DNA of 64,000 nucleotides from contig JANRLS010000229.1 in NCBI GenBank assembly GCA_033762315.1, forward strand, positions 1 to 64,000. Reading direction: 5' to 3'. Source of the DNA: CAYLLN01 sp033762315. Its GTDB lineage: Bacteria > Planctomycetota > Planctomycetia > Pirellulales > Pirellulaceae. Positions 34,692 through 43,627 of this stretch are shown here, piece by piece; within the stretch, counting starts at the first letter, position 1; each line of letters begins with the position of its first letter. The position numbers and the translations under genes are program-made. Below the pieces are notes generated by a model. The model did not search any database, had not been told where the DNA came from, and was given only the letters and a program-made list of their open reading frames with translations.

Positions 34692-37516
34692 GGCAGCAGG
34701 ACCTTTTCCAAAGCGGGGATGGCGGGGTGATTGGCGTCGAGATCGCGGAGCTTATCGAGGGCCTGGCGGGCGGCATCGGTTTTGCCGAGCTTGACGAGCG
34801 ACTGGGCGAGGCCGGCGCGCCAATCGGCTTGTAGGCCGTCGAGCTGAATCGCCAGCGTATATTCCTCGACGGCGGCGGAGTGCTTGTCCAGGCCGGCGAG
34901 CGCGGCCGCGAGCAGGGCGTGAGCCTGCTCGTCGTGCACGTCGAGGTCGATGGCGATTTTCGCCAATTTTTCGGCCGCGGCAAAGTCCTGGGCGCTTATC
35001 GCCAGTTGCGCCAGCTTTTTGCGAATCGCCCCATTCTCGGGCTCCAAAACGGCCAGCCGCTTCAGCACCGCCGGCAGCTTCGCGTCGTCGCCGGCTTGGA
35101 GGTGGAGTTTGGCAAGAGCCTTTACCCAGCGGTCGGAGTGGGGGAATTTCGCGTCCCCCAGTTCGTACAGCGCGAGGGCCGCCGCGCTGTTGCCGCCACG
35201 CAGCTTAAGCGCCGCCAGTAGCGCGAGCAGGTCCTCCTGCGGAGCCGATTTATCGAGCCCCTTTTCAAGCAATTCCAACGCTCCATCCGCATCGCCGATG
35301 GAAAGCTGCAGCCGGGCCAACACATAAGCGGCGAGAGGCTCGTTCGCGGCCAGCTTTTGGGCCGCGAGCGCCCAGCGGCGGGCCTGAGGCTTATCGTCCC
35401 GGTCGAGCCAGGCAAGGGCGAGTCGTGCCGCCGCCGCGGCATCGGCGGGATTTTCGGCGGCCCGCTTTTGTAGCTCGGCCAACGCGGGTTTGGCTTCCGC
35501 TGCCGGGCCCGCCTGGGCAATCTGCCGCTCGATAAACTGCCGATAACCCGCCTCGAAATCGGCCGGCAATACACCAAACAGTTCCCCCAGCGCCTGCCCG
35601 GTCGAACGATGCTCGCCATAAGCCGCCAGCATCTTGCCGGGAGCCTCGGCACCATACTTTTCGCGCAGATACTCGATATAGAGCTCCGCCTGGCAATAAG
35701 CGAGGGTCCAATCCTCGCCGCTCTTCGGTCGCACGAAGCCGAGCGTGATGTTGTCGAGCGAATAAAGCTGGCCGGCCCGCGCTCGCCGGGCAAGCAGCTC
35801 GTTCCAATCGCGCGGCCGGGGCTGGTCCTCCAAGTGAACCGCCAGCCCCTCGGTAAACCAGTGCGGCACGTTGAAATCGGTCTGCTGCAAATTGACGACA
35901 TGCACCAACTCGTGCCGCAACACTTGCGACCAGTTGTATTTCGTCTTCAGTTCGGTGGGGGAAGCAAGCGCCAGCATTTTTCCGGCACAGGCCCCGACCG
36001 TGCCGATAAATGGCAGCCCGACCATGCGAGCGCTAAACCAACTATGGCCGCTCGTGGTGCCGCGGCGACTGAAAATTTCGATCAATGTTTTGCCCGCCGG
36101 TTCATAAGCCAGCCGCTCCGTGACGAGCGGATAGATTTCCTCTTCCAAGCGGCGGGCGGCATAGCGAGCGAGGAGCTCGTCGTGTCCCCGGTCGAATTTG
36201 ATGACGAAATGCTCGGTCTCGATCACCGCATACCCCTGCAGCAGGTCGAGCACTTCGAGCTGGTTTTTGACGCGGACGTTGAACGGATCGATGGCGAACG
36301 ACTCGGCGAGTAGCTGCGCCGCCTCGGCCTCTTCCCCCAGCCGCATGAGGACGAGGCCCAGTTGCCCGCGAGCCGAGATAAGCTGCGGCATCTTTTCGGC
36401 GGCGAGGCGATAGTATTCGGCGGCGCGGGGAAAGCGGCGCATCCGGTCGCAGGCCTCGCCCGCCGCCAGATAGAACCGGCCGCCGTGCGGATTGCGGGCA
36501 GCGACTTCGTCGATCAGCATCGCCACGCGGGGGGAGGGCATGCCGCCGGGGCGGCCATCGAGCGCCTCATAGGCCGCGGCGAGCCGGCCGAGCGTTCCCT
36601 CGTCGCGTGGATTGAGCTTTTTGGCCGCTGTGAGCACATCGATTGCCTCGGCGGGGCGAATGTCGGCCAAGAGCCAGTCCGCCCGCAATTGGTGCGCCCA
36701 GAGCAATTCGGGGTTGATCTCCAAAGCCCGGTCGAGCGACCCCTGGGCCGCCGCCAAATCGAAGCTGCCCAGAGCCAGCGCCGCGCGGGCCGCATGCAAT
36801 TCGGCCGCTTGCGAGTTGATCGCCAGGGCGGCGGTGATCTCACTCAGCGCGTCGGCTTCGTTGAACTTTTCGAGAAACAGCAGCGCCATTTCGAGGCGGG
36901 CGGGCCAGAAGTCCTTGTCTTGTCGCACGGCGGCCGGAAAAACATCGCTCACCAGCCGGCGGAACGTGTTGCTATTGCGGGTCCAGCGGGCATGTTCCGC
37001 GATTCCCCGGCCAAGCAGCACCAGGTCGAACGGATCGTCGATCCGCGGCGCTCGGGCGAAATAGCCCGCAAACCAGCCGTATTCCCGCTGGGCCTCGTCG
37101 AGCTTCCCTTGCTGGGCGAGGAGCTCGGCACGCGCCAGATGCGCCCCGACGGAGTCCTTATCGAGCGCTAAGGCCGCGGCCGCGTGCTTTTCGGCTGCTT
37201 CCAGATCGCCGCGGGCGAGGGCCAGCGCTGCCAGCTCGGCAGGGATTTTCGCGGATTGCGGAAACCGCTCGGCGGCTTTGGTGAGTGCCGACATTGCTTC
37301 GTCGCGCCGCCCGACGGCGACCTGGCACCGCGCCAGGCCAATTGCCGCTACCGGCTCCTTCTTGGCAAATAGGGCATATTGCTCTGCCGCTTCGTCGTAG
37401 CGACCCACCAACAGGCGAGCACGGGCTGTGGTCAAGTCTTCGGCGGCGACGGCAGCGCATGGAATCAGCAGGCATGCCGTCAGGACACAAAGACGATCAC
37501 GAATCGCACGAATCAT
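34688..37516 (-). CDS. TPR protein with embedded gluzincin-type peptidase domain
   Basis: 942 aa. A signal peptide is followed by about eight TPR-like helical repeats (to ~430). A peptidase MA-like domain comes next, with H535-E-L-V-H539 and, further on, a Glu-containing segment after W-F-T-E-G-L-A-V. That gives the H-E-x-x-H plus distal E arrangement of gluzincins. More TPR-like repeats follow to the C-terminus. It is probably periplasmic; substrate unknown. Similar TPR-HEXXH proteins are frequent in planctomycetes. It is translationally coupled to the MazG-like gene, an odd pairing. Confidence 0.85.
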   Translation of the reverse strand: MIRAIRDRLCVLTACLLIPCAAVAAEDLTTARARLLVGRYDEAAEQYALFAKKEPVAAIGLARCQVAVGRRDEAMSALTKAAERFPQSAKIPAELAALALARGDLEAAEKHAAAALALDKDSVGAHLARAELLAQQGKLDEAQREYGWFAGYFARAPRIDDPFDLVLLGRGIAEHARWTRNSNTFRRLVSDVFPAAVRQDKDFWPARLEMALLFLEKFNEADALSEITAALAINSQAAELHAARAALALGSFDLAAAQGSLDRALEINPELLWAHQLRADWLLADIRPAEAIDVLTAAKKLNPRDEGTLGRLAAAYEALDGRPGGMPSPRVAMLIDEVAARNPHGGRFYLAAGEACDRMRRFPRAAEYYRLAAEKMPQLISARGQLGLVLMRLGEEAEAAQLLAESFAIDPFNVRVKNQLEVLDLLQGYAVIETEHFVIKFDRGHDELLARYAARRLEEEIYPLVTERLAYEPAGKTLIEIFSRRGTTSGHSWFSARMVGLPFIGTVGACAGKMLALASPTELKTKYNWSQVLRHELVHVVNLQQTDFNVPHWFTEGLAVHLEDQPRPRDWNELLARRARAGQLYSLDNITLGFVRPKSGEDWTLAYCQAELYIEYLREKYGAEAPGKMLAAYGEHRSTGQALGELFGVLPADFEAGYRQFIERQIAQAGPAAEAKPALAELQKRAAENPADAAAAARLALAWLDRDDKPQARRWALAAQKLAANEPLAAYVLARLQLSIGDADGALELLEKGLDKSAPQEDLLALLAALKLRGGNSAAALALYELGDAKFPHSDRWVKALAKLHLQAGDDAKLPAVLKRLAVLEPENGAIRKKLAQLAISAQDFAAAEKLAKIAIDLDVHDEQAHALLAAALAGLDKHSAAVEEYTLAIQLDGLQADWRAGLAQSLVKLGKTDAARQALDKLRDLDANHPAIPALEKVLLP

Positions 37517-37685
37517 CGCATTCTCCGCATCGCAATTCGTGTGGTTCGTGATTCCTCGGTTTTCTTATTCGTGAGAATCGGTCTTGCATCCGTGGCTACC
37601 CATCCTCCAGCCGCCATCTTTCTGATTTTAGCCTTCCAGCTACAATCGACGGAATCCATCCCGCCCCCAATCGTACACCACCCCG

Positions 37686-38036
37686 ATGAGTGCCGACACA
37701 ACCGAGTTCACGACGGTCGCCAAAGTGGGCGAGATTCCCGCAGGGACGGGGCAGGCCTATCCGGTCGGCGGGCGAATGGTGGCGGTGTTCAACGAAGGGG
37801 GCAAATTCTTCGCCATCGACGATTTTTGCCCGCACATGGGGGCCTCGCTGGCCGGCGGGCACATGAGCGGTGGCATCGTCACCTGCCCCTGGCACGCCTG
37901 GCGATTCTGCATTCACGACGGCCGCTGGTGCGACAATCCCAAGATCAAGATCGACGCCTTCGAGTGCCGCGTGACCGGCGACGACGTGCAAGTCCGCCCT
38001 TTGGCGAAAGCACCGCCAGGGCCGGGAGCGACGTAG
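37686..38036 (+). CDS. Rieske [2Fe-2S] protein (NirD-like)
   Basis: 116 aa, one Rieske domain. Cluster ligands are C48-P-H50 and C67-P-W-H70, in the usual F-C-P-H-M-G and C-P-W-H-A-W-R-F blocks. It is a small soluble protein like NirD-type subunits or ferredoxin-like Rieske components. No oxygenase or reductase partner is encoded nearby, so its electron-transfer partner is not known. Confidence 0.93.
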   Translation: MSADTTEFTTVAKVGEIPAGTGQAYPVGGRMVAVFNEGGKFFAIDDFCPHMGASLAGGHMSGGIVTCPWHAWRFCIHDGRWCDNPKIKIDAFECRVTGDDVQVRPLAKAPPGPGAT

Positions 38037-38040
38037 GCCG

Positions 38041-38069
38041 CACACCAACCCGCAGGGTCAGCCAGGGCA
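38041..38069 (+). repeat. degenerate copy of the RSVSEG-type mini-repeat
   Basis: Contains CCAACCCGCAGGGTCAGCCA, close to the mini-repeat consensus but with changes. It lies directly after the stop of the Rieske gene. Confidence 0.45.
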
Positions 38070-38139
38070 ACAGCCGTGGGGTGCCGGAGCGCGGCGAATT
38101 ACGCCGCTGCCACTTGATTCCGGTCCGCCGATTGCTGGC

Positions 38140-38601
38140 TCACGGAAATGATCCCGGCAGGTTCCGGCATAACAAGCGTCGCTCGCGGGTCGCGGCCCGT
38201 CGCAGGAGCTTCCTCCAAACGCGCTCGTGATCGTCGGAGTGGGCCCACGTGTAGATGCACTGGGCGGTGATATGCCAGCGCTTGTCCTGCGGAAAACGCC
38301 GCTTCAAATCCCCCGCGATCTGTTCCGGCGACCAATGCAGTTTGAGATGCTCGATGACGAACTCGCGCAGCTCCGGCCGCTGCATCTTGCGGCTCTTGCC
38401 CCGGGCCTCGACGCGGTGTTGCTCCGCCTTCCGCTGCGCTGCGTGGGCCGTGTAGCACTGGCCCGAACTGTGGCGTCCGAGTTCCCGATCGATGGTGCTG
38501 CGCGAACGCCCCAACGTCCTGCAGATCTACGCCACGGTTCGGCCCGCTTCCAATAGCGCCGCTAGAAACTCCCGCTCGGTCGCGCTAAGCTGACTTCCCA
38601 T
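38140..38601 (-). pseudogene. IS30-family transposase remnant with in-frame stop
   Basis: Reads M-G-S-Q-L-S-A-T-E-R-E-F-L, then TAG at 38529-38527 as codon 25, then I-C-R-T-L-G-R-S-R-S-T-I-D-R-E-L and W-S-P-E-Q-I-A-G-D-L. This is the N-terminal helix-turn-helix region of IS30 transposases. The stop replaces a codon that is usually Gln, so a single base change may have inactivated it. The DDE catalytic domain is missing after ~150 codons. No terminal inverted repeats were recognised. Confidence 0.8.
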
Positions 38602-38761
38602 CAATGATGCTCCGCTTGAAAACCAGAGATGAGATTCCGGTATTCAAACCCCGCAGTGATGGTTCTTCAAATTCAAGTGCTAGCAAGCGCCGCTAGTGAG
38701 CGTTTCTATTTTGAATGCGCCCACCCGGCTGGGTCGCGATGCGGCGCTGATCCGCTCCTAG

Positions 38762-38908
38762 CCGGGACCAGACTGGTCCCGGTTCGCCGGCGTTCATTCG
38801 CCTTCACAGCTTTCGGAGGGTGGGCTTCGCCCACCACTTCGATTTTGCCAATGCTGGGTGGGCCGAGCTACGCCTACGCCGCTCCCTTGCTCGCGCCGCG
38901 GGTTGGTC
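38762..38908. repeat. cluster of three palindromic mini-repeats
   Basis: Within a ~310-bp gap without genes, three repeat words occur. CGGGACCAGACTGGTCCCG (38763-38781) is a perfect palindrome. GGTGGGCTTCGCCCACC (38819-38835) is a 7-bp inverted repeat around CTT-like bases. A minus-strand copy of the RSVSEG-type repeat (38882-38908) follows. Related copies lie at 54645-54665, 42217-42235 and 43596-43620. The rest of the gap shows nothing else. Confidence 0.6.
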
Positions 38909-38921
38909 GTTCTTGCGGCGG

Positions 38922-39458
38922 CTACTTCTTCCGCACCAGCTTCATCCCTTGGCACATCTCCTGGGCCGGGCCGCCGTTTTCCCAGCCGATCCCTTCGATT
39001 TCGAGATGATCGGCATCGACGATCGTCAGCGTGGCGGCGTGCATGTGCTTGTCTTTTTTCGGGTCCAGATTCGAGCCGCCGGCAAACTGGAAGACGAGCT
39101 TGTTGGAGTTCGACTTCACCCCGGCTTTCATGCGGGGCTGATTGCCGAGGATGCAGTAGTGGGTCAGCAGCAGGTCGGGGCCGTCGGCCGTATAGACCGA
39201 AACCATTTCGTGCGGCTGGCCGGGGAAGATCGTTTCGTGAACCGCGCTGCCGGCGGCGGTCAGCTTGATTACCGAGACCACCTGATCGGTCGGCTTGCCG
39301 TCCTTATCGGCAGCCACCCAGGTGCCGACGAGCGTTTTCATTTTCTCCAGCCCCGCGTTCGTGGGGGCGGGCGGTAGGGGGTGCTTGTGCTGGTCGTCGG
39401 CGCGGGCGGCGATCGCCAGTGCCAGCAGTAGTCCGCAGGTCAGAAATCGGCGCAGCAT
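38922..39458 (-). CDS. exported DUF1579-like / lipocalin-like protein
   Basis: 178 aa. A signal peptide (L-T-C-G-L-L-L-A-L-A-I-A-A-R-A) is followed by a beta-rich domain with L-V-G-T-W-V-A, a W-rich opening reminiscent of small barrel proteins such as DUF1579. The function is unknown. GGAGAA precedes the ATG at a good distance. A His/Lys-rich stretch (D-D-Q-H-K-H-P-L) follows the cleavage site. Confidence 0.6.
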   Translation of the reverse strand: MLRRFLTCGLLLALAIAARADDQHKHPLPPAPTNAGLEKMKTLVGTWVAADKDGKPTDQVVSVIKLTAAGSAVHETIFPGQPHEMVSVYTADGPDLLLTHYCILGNQPRMKAGVKSNSNKLVFQFAGGSNLDPKKDKHMHAATLTIVDADHLEIEGIGWENGGPAQEMCQGMKLVRKK

Positions 39459-39653
39459 TTTCAGTTCTCCTTCGTTCGAAATGTGTCACACGGGAACTCG
39501 AACTCCATGAGATAGTCGATGCGGCCGACTGCCAATCGACAGCGCTGGGCTAGATTTCTGGAATTTTTTCGAGGCCATGCAACTCACCGCGAAGCGCCGG
39601 TTCGTCGCGGCACCTCCATGCCATGCCGAAGCGAACCGACTCCGCAATTTCCG

Positions 39654-42098
39654 CTATCTCCTGACCCTTGGATCGACCACCTCGCCGCCGTCGCGGGTGA
39701 AGAGCGCGCGAAGCATTTGGAGATCGATGCCACGCGCGATGAATTGCACGTGCCCATCGACAAATCCGGCTGAAAAGCCGTTCGGCCGCAACCCGATCAG
39801 CCCTTTCAGCGGGTTCTCTTGGTCGGGAACCCACTCTTCGGGCTTGGTCCAAATGACGGCGGCTTCGTCGCTCGCTTCGACAATCGCGATGGTGTTCGAG
39901 GTGCCATCGACGACCTGCGCCATGCCAATGCCATTGGGCAGTCCAGTGGCGGGTCGATCCGGCTTGGCGGGTATGCGCGGCGCGCCAAGCACCCCCGCTT
40001 TGCCGCCGACGCCGAGGTAGGTCGTCATGCCCGGCGCGGCCCGGCTGCCGGGGGCGAGAAAGGTGCGGGGCATCCGGGGAATCAGCTTTTTGTTGTGCTC
40101 GCTGTCCCACGGTTCATCGAGCCGGAATTGATCGAAGAGCGCCTTCTCTTCGATAAACGGCAAAAGTGCGACCCGCCAACTGAGCAGCGGCTTGCCGTCG
40201 CCGTCGGTCTGATAAGCGGCGGGGAAGCGGTTGAACGTGTCGTGAAAGTTGTGCAGCGCGAGCAGTTGCTGCCGCAGGTTGTTGCTTCCTTGCGATCGCC
40301 GGGCAGCTTCGCGGCTCGCTTGCAACGCGGGGAGGAGCATCGCCACGGCCAGCGGCGCGCTCGCGCCGAGGTTCGTTCCCGGCAAGGTTTGGCGGGTGTC
40401 GGTTTCGAGGCCCCGCTCGGTGCGGCGTACCACGGTCACGCTCGGCCGCAAGTGGCGAATGACGCTGCGTGGCGTGGGCAGCGCGGCGGCCAAATCCGGC
40501 GGCAAACCGAATGCACCACCCGACGACATCACCATCGGGAGCAGCATTTGGGCCGACGGATAAAACGCCTCAAATAGCCGGGCGGAATCCTGATAGGTGA
40601 TCGCCAGCGGCGGCTTGCCGGCGGCAAGTTGCGCGGCGACTTCAGGCACGTCGGCCAGCGACTTATCGCCCGCCTTCCGGGCGAGCACGCTCTTCACCCC
40701 CTGCGGAAACAGGCCGACGATTAGCCGCTCCTCGGACAAGCACCAGGCGGGCGCGAACATCATCCCCCGGCGCAGGTCGGGGACGAGGTAGTACACGGTT
40801 TGCCCCCCAAACTGCAATTGGGCGATCGCCGGCCCGCGCCCCGGCTGCGCTTGACCCCAGGCGGCGAGCAGCTTTTCTTGGGCCGCGAGCAGTCGGGCCC
40901 GGTCGCGCACTTCCACCGTGACCGCCACGCCCATGAGGCCCCCATCGGCATTGGCGGCGTGCAGCGACCAGTTGTTCCCCAGCCCCGCCAAGGTGGCGCG
41001 CACATCGACGCCGAATTCGCGCTCGAAATTTCGCAGCTCTCCCTCGAATTCGTCGGCCGCGCGGGGCTCCACTTCGCGAATCGTTTCGAGAATCGTATCC
41101 AGCACGCGGCTCGCTTCGAGCGACCAACAACTGGCGAGCAGGGCGTCGCTCGGAATGTGGGCGAGGTCCTCCTTGCCGATCCCTTCGTTTTCGAGCAAGG
41201 CCACGAGGCCCCGCGGCGGGCCATCGATCGCCAGCGTCGAATGGCTCACGATGCCGGCCTCGTCCATCGCGCTCACGCTCGCGAGCGTGCCGATTTGCCG
41301 CAGCCCCAGCGTCGCAACGACTTGCTCGACCTCCGGCCCCGCCAGCGGCAACAGCGCCTCGGTCAGCTTCTTCGCGTTGATATACGACACCGAGCAGCGC
41401 CGCTCGGCGGGCAGTTGCTGCTTCACCTGCACGAGCCAGGCAGGCTCTTGGCGGGCGGCGACGCGGGCGATCATATCGTCCAAGGTTTTTTCCCCCAGGC
41501 CGATCATCAGATATTCTCCCGCGACTCCCCAAGTCACTTCCATCGGCAGGCCAGCCTCGCTGGCGGCCAGGCGGTGAAACTTGCGGCCGCCGATGGTTGA
41601 TTCCACCGGCTTTTGGTCGGCCGAGCCGAGCCACTCGGTGAGCGAGGCATCGAGCTGGGCCGCGTGTTCGCCGGCTCGCACGATCAGCCCCCCTTCGACC
41701 AGCGGCAGCGGTTCGCGGGGGACGAACTTGGTGACGAAAATCGCCGTGGCCCGCGTCAGCAGCACTTTGCCCCACAGCGGCGCGGCGGCGGTCGATGGGG
41801 CGGGAGGTTCGCCCGGCAGGGTGCGGCTCGACAGGTTCAGCACCTGGCCCAGCGACCGTTCGAGCACGGCGGCGAACTCCCGAATCTCCGGCTCGGCGAG
41901 CAGTTGCTCGGTCTGGTTGGTGCTGGCGGGGTTGGGAGCCGCCATCGAGGCCCAACTGGCATACATCAAGCATTCGGCGGGAGCGACATGCCCCATCACC
42001 GGGTTTTCCTTCTCCGGCGGCACACCCAGCGGCAAGCCACCACCAAGAATCGCCAGCACCAAGACCGACAGTCCGCCGAACATCGACATCGCCTGCAT
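39654..42098 (-). CDS. DUF1559-domain protein with N-terminal helix
   Basis: 814 aa. One hydrophobic N-terminal segment (M-F-G-G-L-S-V-L-V-L-A-I-L-G) is followed by a ~560-residue extracytoplasmic region of unknown fold. The C-terminal DUF1559 domain (about 580 to the end) is recognisable by N-N-L-R-Q-Q-L-L-A-L-H-N-F-H-D and the closing F-V-D-G-H-V-Q-F-I. DUF1559 proteins are abundant in planctomycetes and often pseudopilin-like. The ATG at 42098 has a strong GGAGGTG site; an upstream TTG start is unlikely. Confidence 0.85.
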   Translation of the reverse strand: MQAMSMFGGLSVLVLAILGGGLPLGVPPEKENPVMGHVAPAECLMYASWASMAAPNPASTNQTEQLLAEPEIREFAAVLERSLGQVLNLSSRTLPGEPPAPSTAAAPLWGKVLLTRATAIFVTKFVPREPLPLVEGGLIVRAGEHAAQLDASLTEWLGSADQKPVESTIGGRKFHRLAASEAGLPMEVTWGVAGEYLMIGLGEKTLDDMIARVAARQEPAWLVQVKQQLPAERRCSVSYINAKKLTEALLPLAGPEVEQVVATLGLRQIGTLASVSAMDEAGIVSHSTLAIDGPPRGLVALLENEGIGKEDLAHIPSDALLASCWSLEASRVLDTILETIREVEPRAADEFEGELRNFEREFGVDVRATLAGLGNNWSLHAANADGGLMGVAVTVEVRDRARLLAAQEKLLAAWGQAQPGRGPAIAQLQFGGQTVYYLVPDLRRGMMFAPAWCLSEERLIVGLFPQGVKSVLARKAGDKSLADVPEVAAQLAAGKPPLAITYQDSARLFEAFYPSAQMLLPMVMSSGGAFGLPPDLAAALPTPRSVIRHLRPSVTVVRRTERGLETDTRQTLPGTNLGASAPLAVAMLLPALQASREAARRSQGSNNLRQQLLALHNFHDTFNRFPAAYQTDGDGKPLLSWRVALLPFIEEKALFDQFRLDEPWDSEHNKKLIPRMPRTFLAPGSRAAPGMTTYLGVGGKAGVLGAPRIPAKPDRPATGLPNGIGMAQVVDGTSNTIAIVEASDEAAVIWTKPEEWVPDQENPLKGLIGLRPNGFSAGFVDGHVQFIARGIDLQMLRALFTRDGGEVVDPRVRR

Positions 42099-42216
42099 AA
42101 GGCACCTCCGAAGTCGCGGCCCCGACAAGAAAAGATGGGCAGAAGCGGGACCGCTGGAATGCGGGGCAGTCTAGCACTTCCGTGGGGGGAAGCAATCGCG
42201 GCAAGGGAAGTGAGAA

Positions 42217-42235
42217 GGTGGGCCAAGCCCAACCT
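42217..42235. repeat. palindromic mini-repeat contributing the DUF1501 stop codon
   Basis: GGTGGGCCAAGCCCAACCT on the plus strand is a partial inverted repeat of the GGTGGGCTTCGCCCACC family. On the minus strand its first bases, TAG, form the stop codon of the DUF1501 gene (ATC GTC ATG TAG G...). The repeat therefore marks the gene end. Confidence 0.55.
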
Positions 42236-43589
42236 ACATGACGATCTCTTTGGCGACGACGCCGCTCGTGTCGGTGAGGCGGAAGTCGCGGCCGGCATAG
42301 CGGAAGGTGAGCTGCTCGTGGTCGAGGCCGACGAGATGCAAAAGGGTGGCGTGCAGGTCGTGCGTTCCCATCCGCCCCTCGACGGCATTGTCGCCGAGGT
42401 CGTCGGTTGCACCGTAGCGCAGGCCCCCTTCCACGCCGCCGCCGCAGAGCCACATGCTATAGCCCCGATTGGCGTGCCCGCGGCCGTTGCCATCCCCTTT
42501 GTCGTCGCGCGGGGTCCGGCCGAATTCGCCTCCCCACACGATCAGCGTTTCGTCGAGCATCCCCCGCTCGGCGAGGTCGGTAATGAGCCCGGCGATGGGC
42601 TTATCGATCGACGCCGCATTGCGGCCGTGAGCCTCGCGCAGGTTATTGTGCTGGTCCCACCCTTGGCTGGTGAGCTGGATGAACCGCACCCCTTTTTCGG
42701 CCAGTCGGCGAGCTAACAGGCACTGGGCACCGAACGCGGCGGTCGCGTCGTCATCCAAACCGTACAAGGTTTGGATGCGGGCCGGCTCGCGGGCCAGGTC
42801 GAGGGTTTCGGGGACCGACGTTTGCATCTTATAAGCCAGTTCATACGACTCGATCACGCCGGCGATGGCCGGATCGTGCGGATCCTGTGCGAGCAGTTGC
42901 CGATTGGCCGCTTCGATAAAGTCGAGTTGCCGCCGCTGGTCGCCGGCGGCGAGGTGCCGATTCTCGACGTTCGGCACTCCCCGGCTGCCGGTGCCGAGGC
43001 GGGTGCCTTGATAAACGGCCGGCAAAAACGCCGAGCCATAGTTTTGCGCGCCCCCTTGATCCCCCAGCGGATTGAGCGTGACAAATCCCGGCAGGTCTTC
43101 GGCTTCGCAGCCCAGGCCATAGACCGTCCACGCGCCGAGCGAGGGGCGGACGAAGTTTTCGGCTCCGGTGTGTAGCGAGATCGTCGCCTGCTGATGGCCG
43201 GCAACCGCCGTGTGCATGCCGTTCAAGAGGCACAAGCGGTCGGCATGTTGAGCGAGATGCGGAAAGATGCTCGAAATGGGGAGCCCCGATTTGCCGGAAG
43301 GCTTGAAGGGGAAGACCGGGGCGAGATATTTCCCTCGGCCGCCGCCGGGGCCGGCTTTGACGAGCTCGGGCTTCCAATCGAAAGTATCGACGTGGCTCGG
43401 CCCCCCCGCCATGAACAGGAAGATCACCCGCTTCGCCTTGGCCCGAAAGTGGGCCGGCTTCGGCGCGAGCGGGCTTTTGTAGCCCGCCCGCTCGGCGGCC
43501 CGCGACCACTGGGCATGCAACGCGGCAAACGCCAACCAACCAAAACCGGCGGCGGTGGATTCCAAAGCGTGACGGCGAGAAATGTTCAT
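42234..43589 (-). CDS. DUF1501-domain protein
   Basis: 451 aa. The N-terminus M-N-I-S-R-R-H-A-L-E looks like a twin-arginine signal, followed by a hydrophobic stretch. DUF1501 blocks are seen: R-V-I-F-L-F-M-A-G-G-P-S-H-V-D-T-F-D and G-R-T-P-R-D-D-K-G-D-G-N-G-R. The fold is sulfatase/alkaline-phosphatase-like. DUF1501 genes sit next to DUF1549/DUF1553 genes in most planctomycetes, as here. Their biochemical function is unsettled, though sulfated-polysaccharide or matrix processing has been suggested. A mini-repeat lies in the short spacer upstream. Confidence 0.95.
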   Translation of the reverse strand: MNISRRHALESTAAGFGWLAFAALHAQWSRAAERAGYKSPLAPKPAHFRAKAKRVIFLFMAGGPSHVDTFDWKPELVKAGPGGGRGKYLAPVFPFKPSGKSGLPISSIFPHLAQHADRLCLLNGMHTAVAGHQQATISLHTGAENFVRPSLGAWTVYGLGCEAEDLPGFVTLNPLGDQGGAQNYGSAFLPAVYQGTRLGTGSRGVPNVENRHLAAGDQRRQLDFIEAANRQLLAQDPHDPAIAGVIESYELAYKMQTSVPETLDLAREPARIQTLYGLDDDATAAFGAQCLLARRLAEKGVRFIQLTSQGWDQHNNLREAHGRNAASIDKPIAGLITDLAERGMLDETLIVWGGEFGRTPRDDKGDGNGRGHANRGYSMWLCGGGVEGGLRYGATDDLGDNAVEGRMGTHDLHATLLHLVGLDHEQLTFRYAGRDFRLTDTSGVVAKEIVM

Positions 43590-43595
43590 GGGATA

Positions 43596-43620
43596 CCAAC
43601 CCGAAGCGTCAGCGAGGGGG
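43596..43620 (+). repeat. RSVSEG-type mini-repeat in the DUF1549/1501 spacer
   Basis: ACCAACCCGAAGCGTCAGCG, a near-consensus copy of the mini-repeat, fills most of the 38-bp gap between the DUF1549/DUF1553 stop (43628) and the DUF1501 start (43589). The region that would hold the DUF1501 ribosome site is thus made of repeat DNA. Confidence 0.65.
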
Positions 43621-43627
43621 AAAAGCG

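Noticed and set aside
40663..42453. Open frame of 596 codons in another frame of the DUF1559 gene
   Set aside because: Arg/Gly/Ala-rich sequence with no motif, overlapping the DUF1559 gene on the same strand; typical high-GC shadow.
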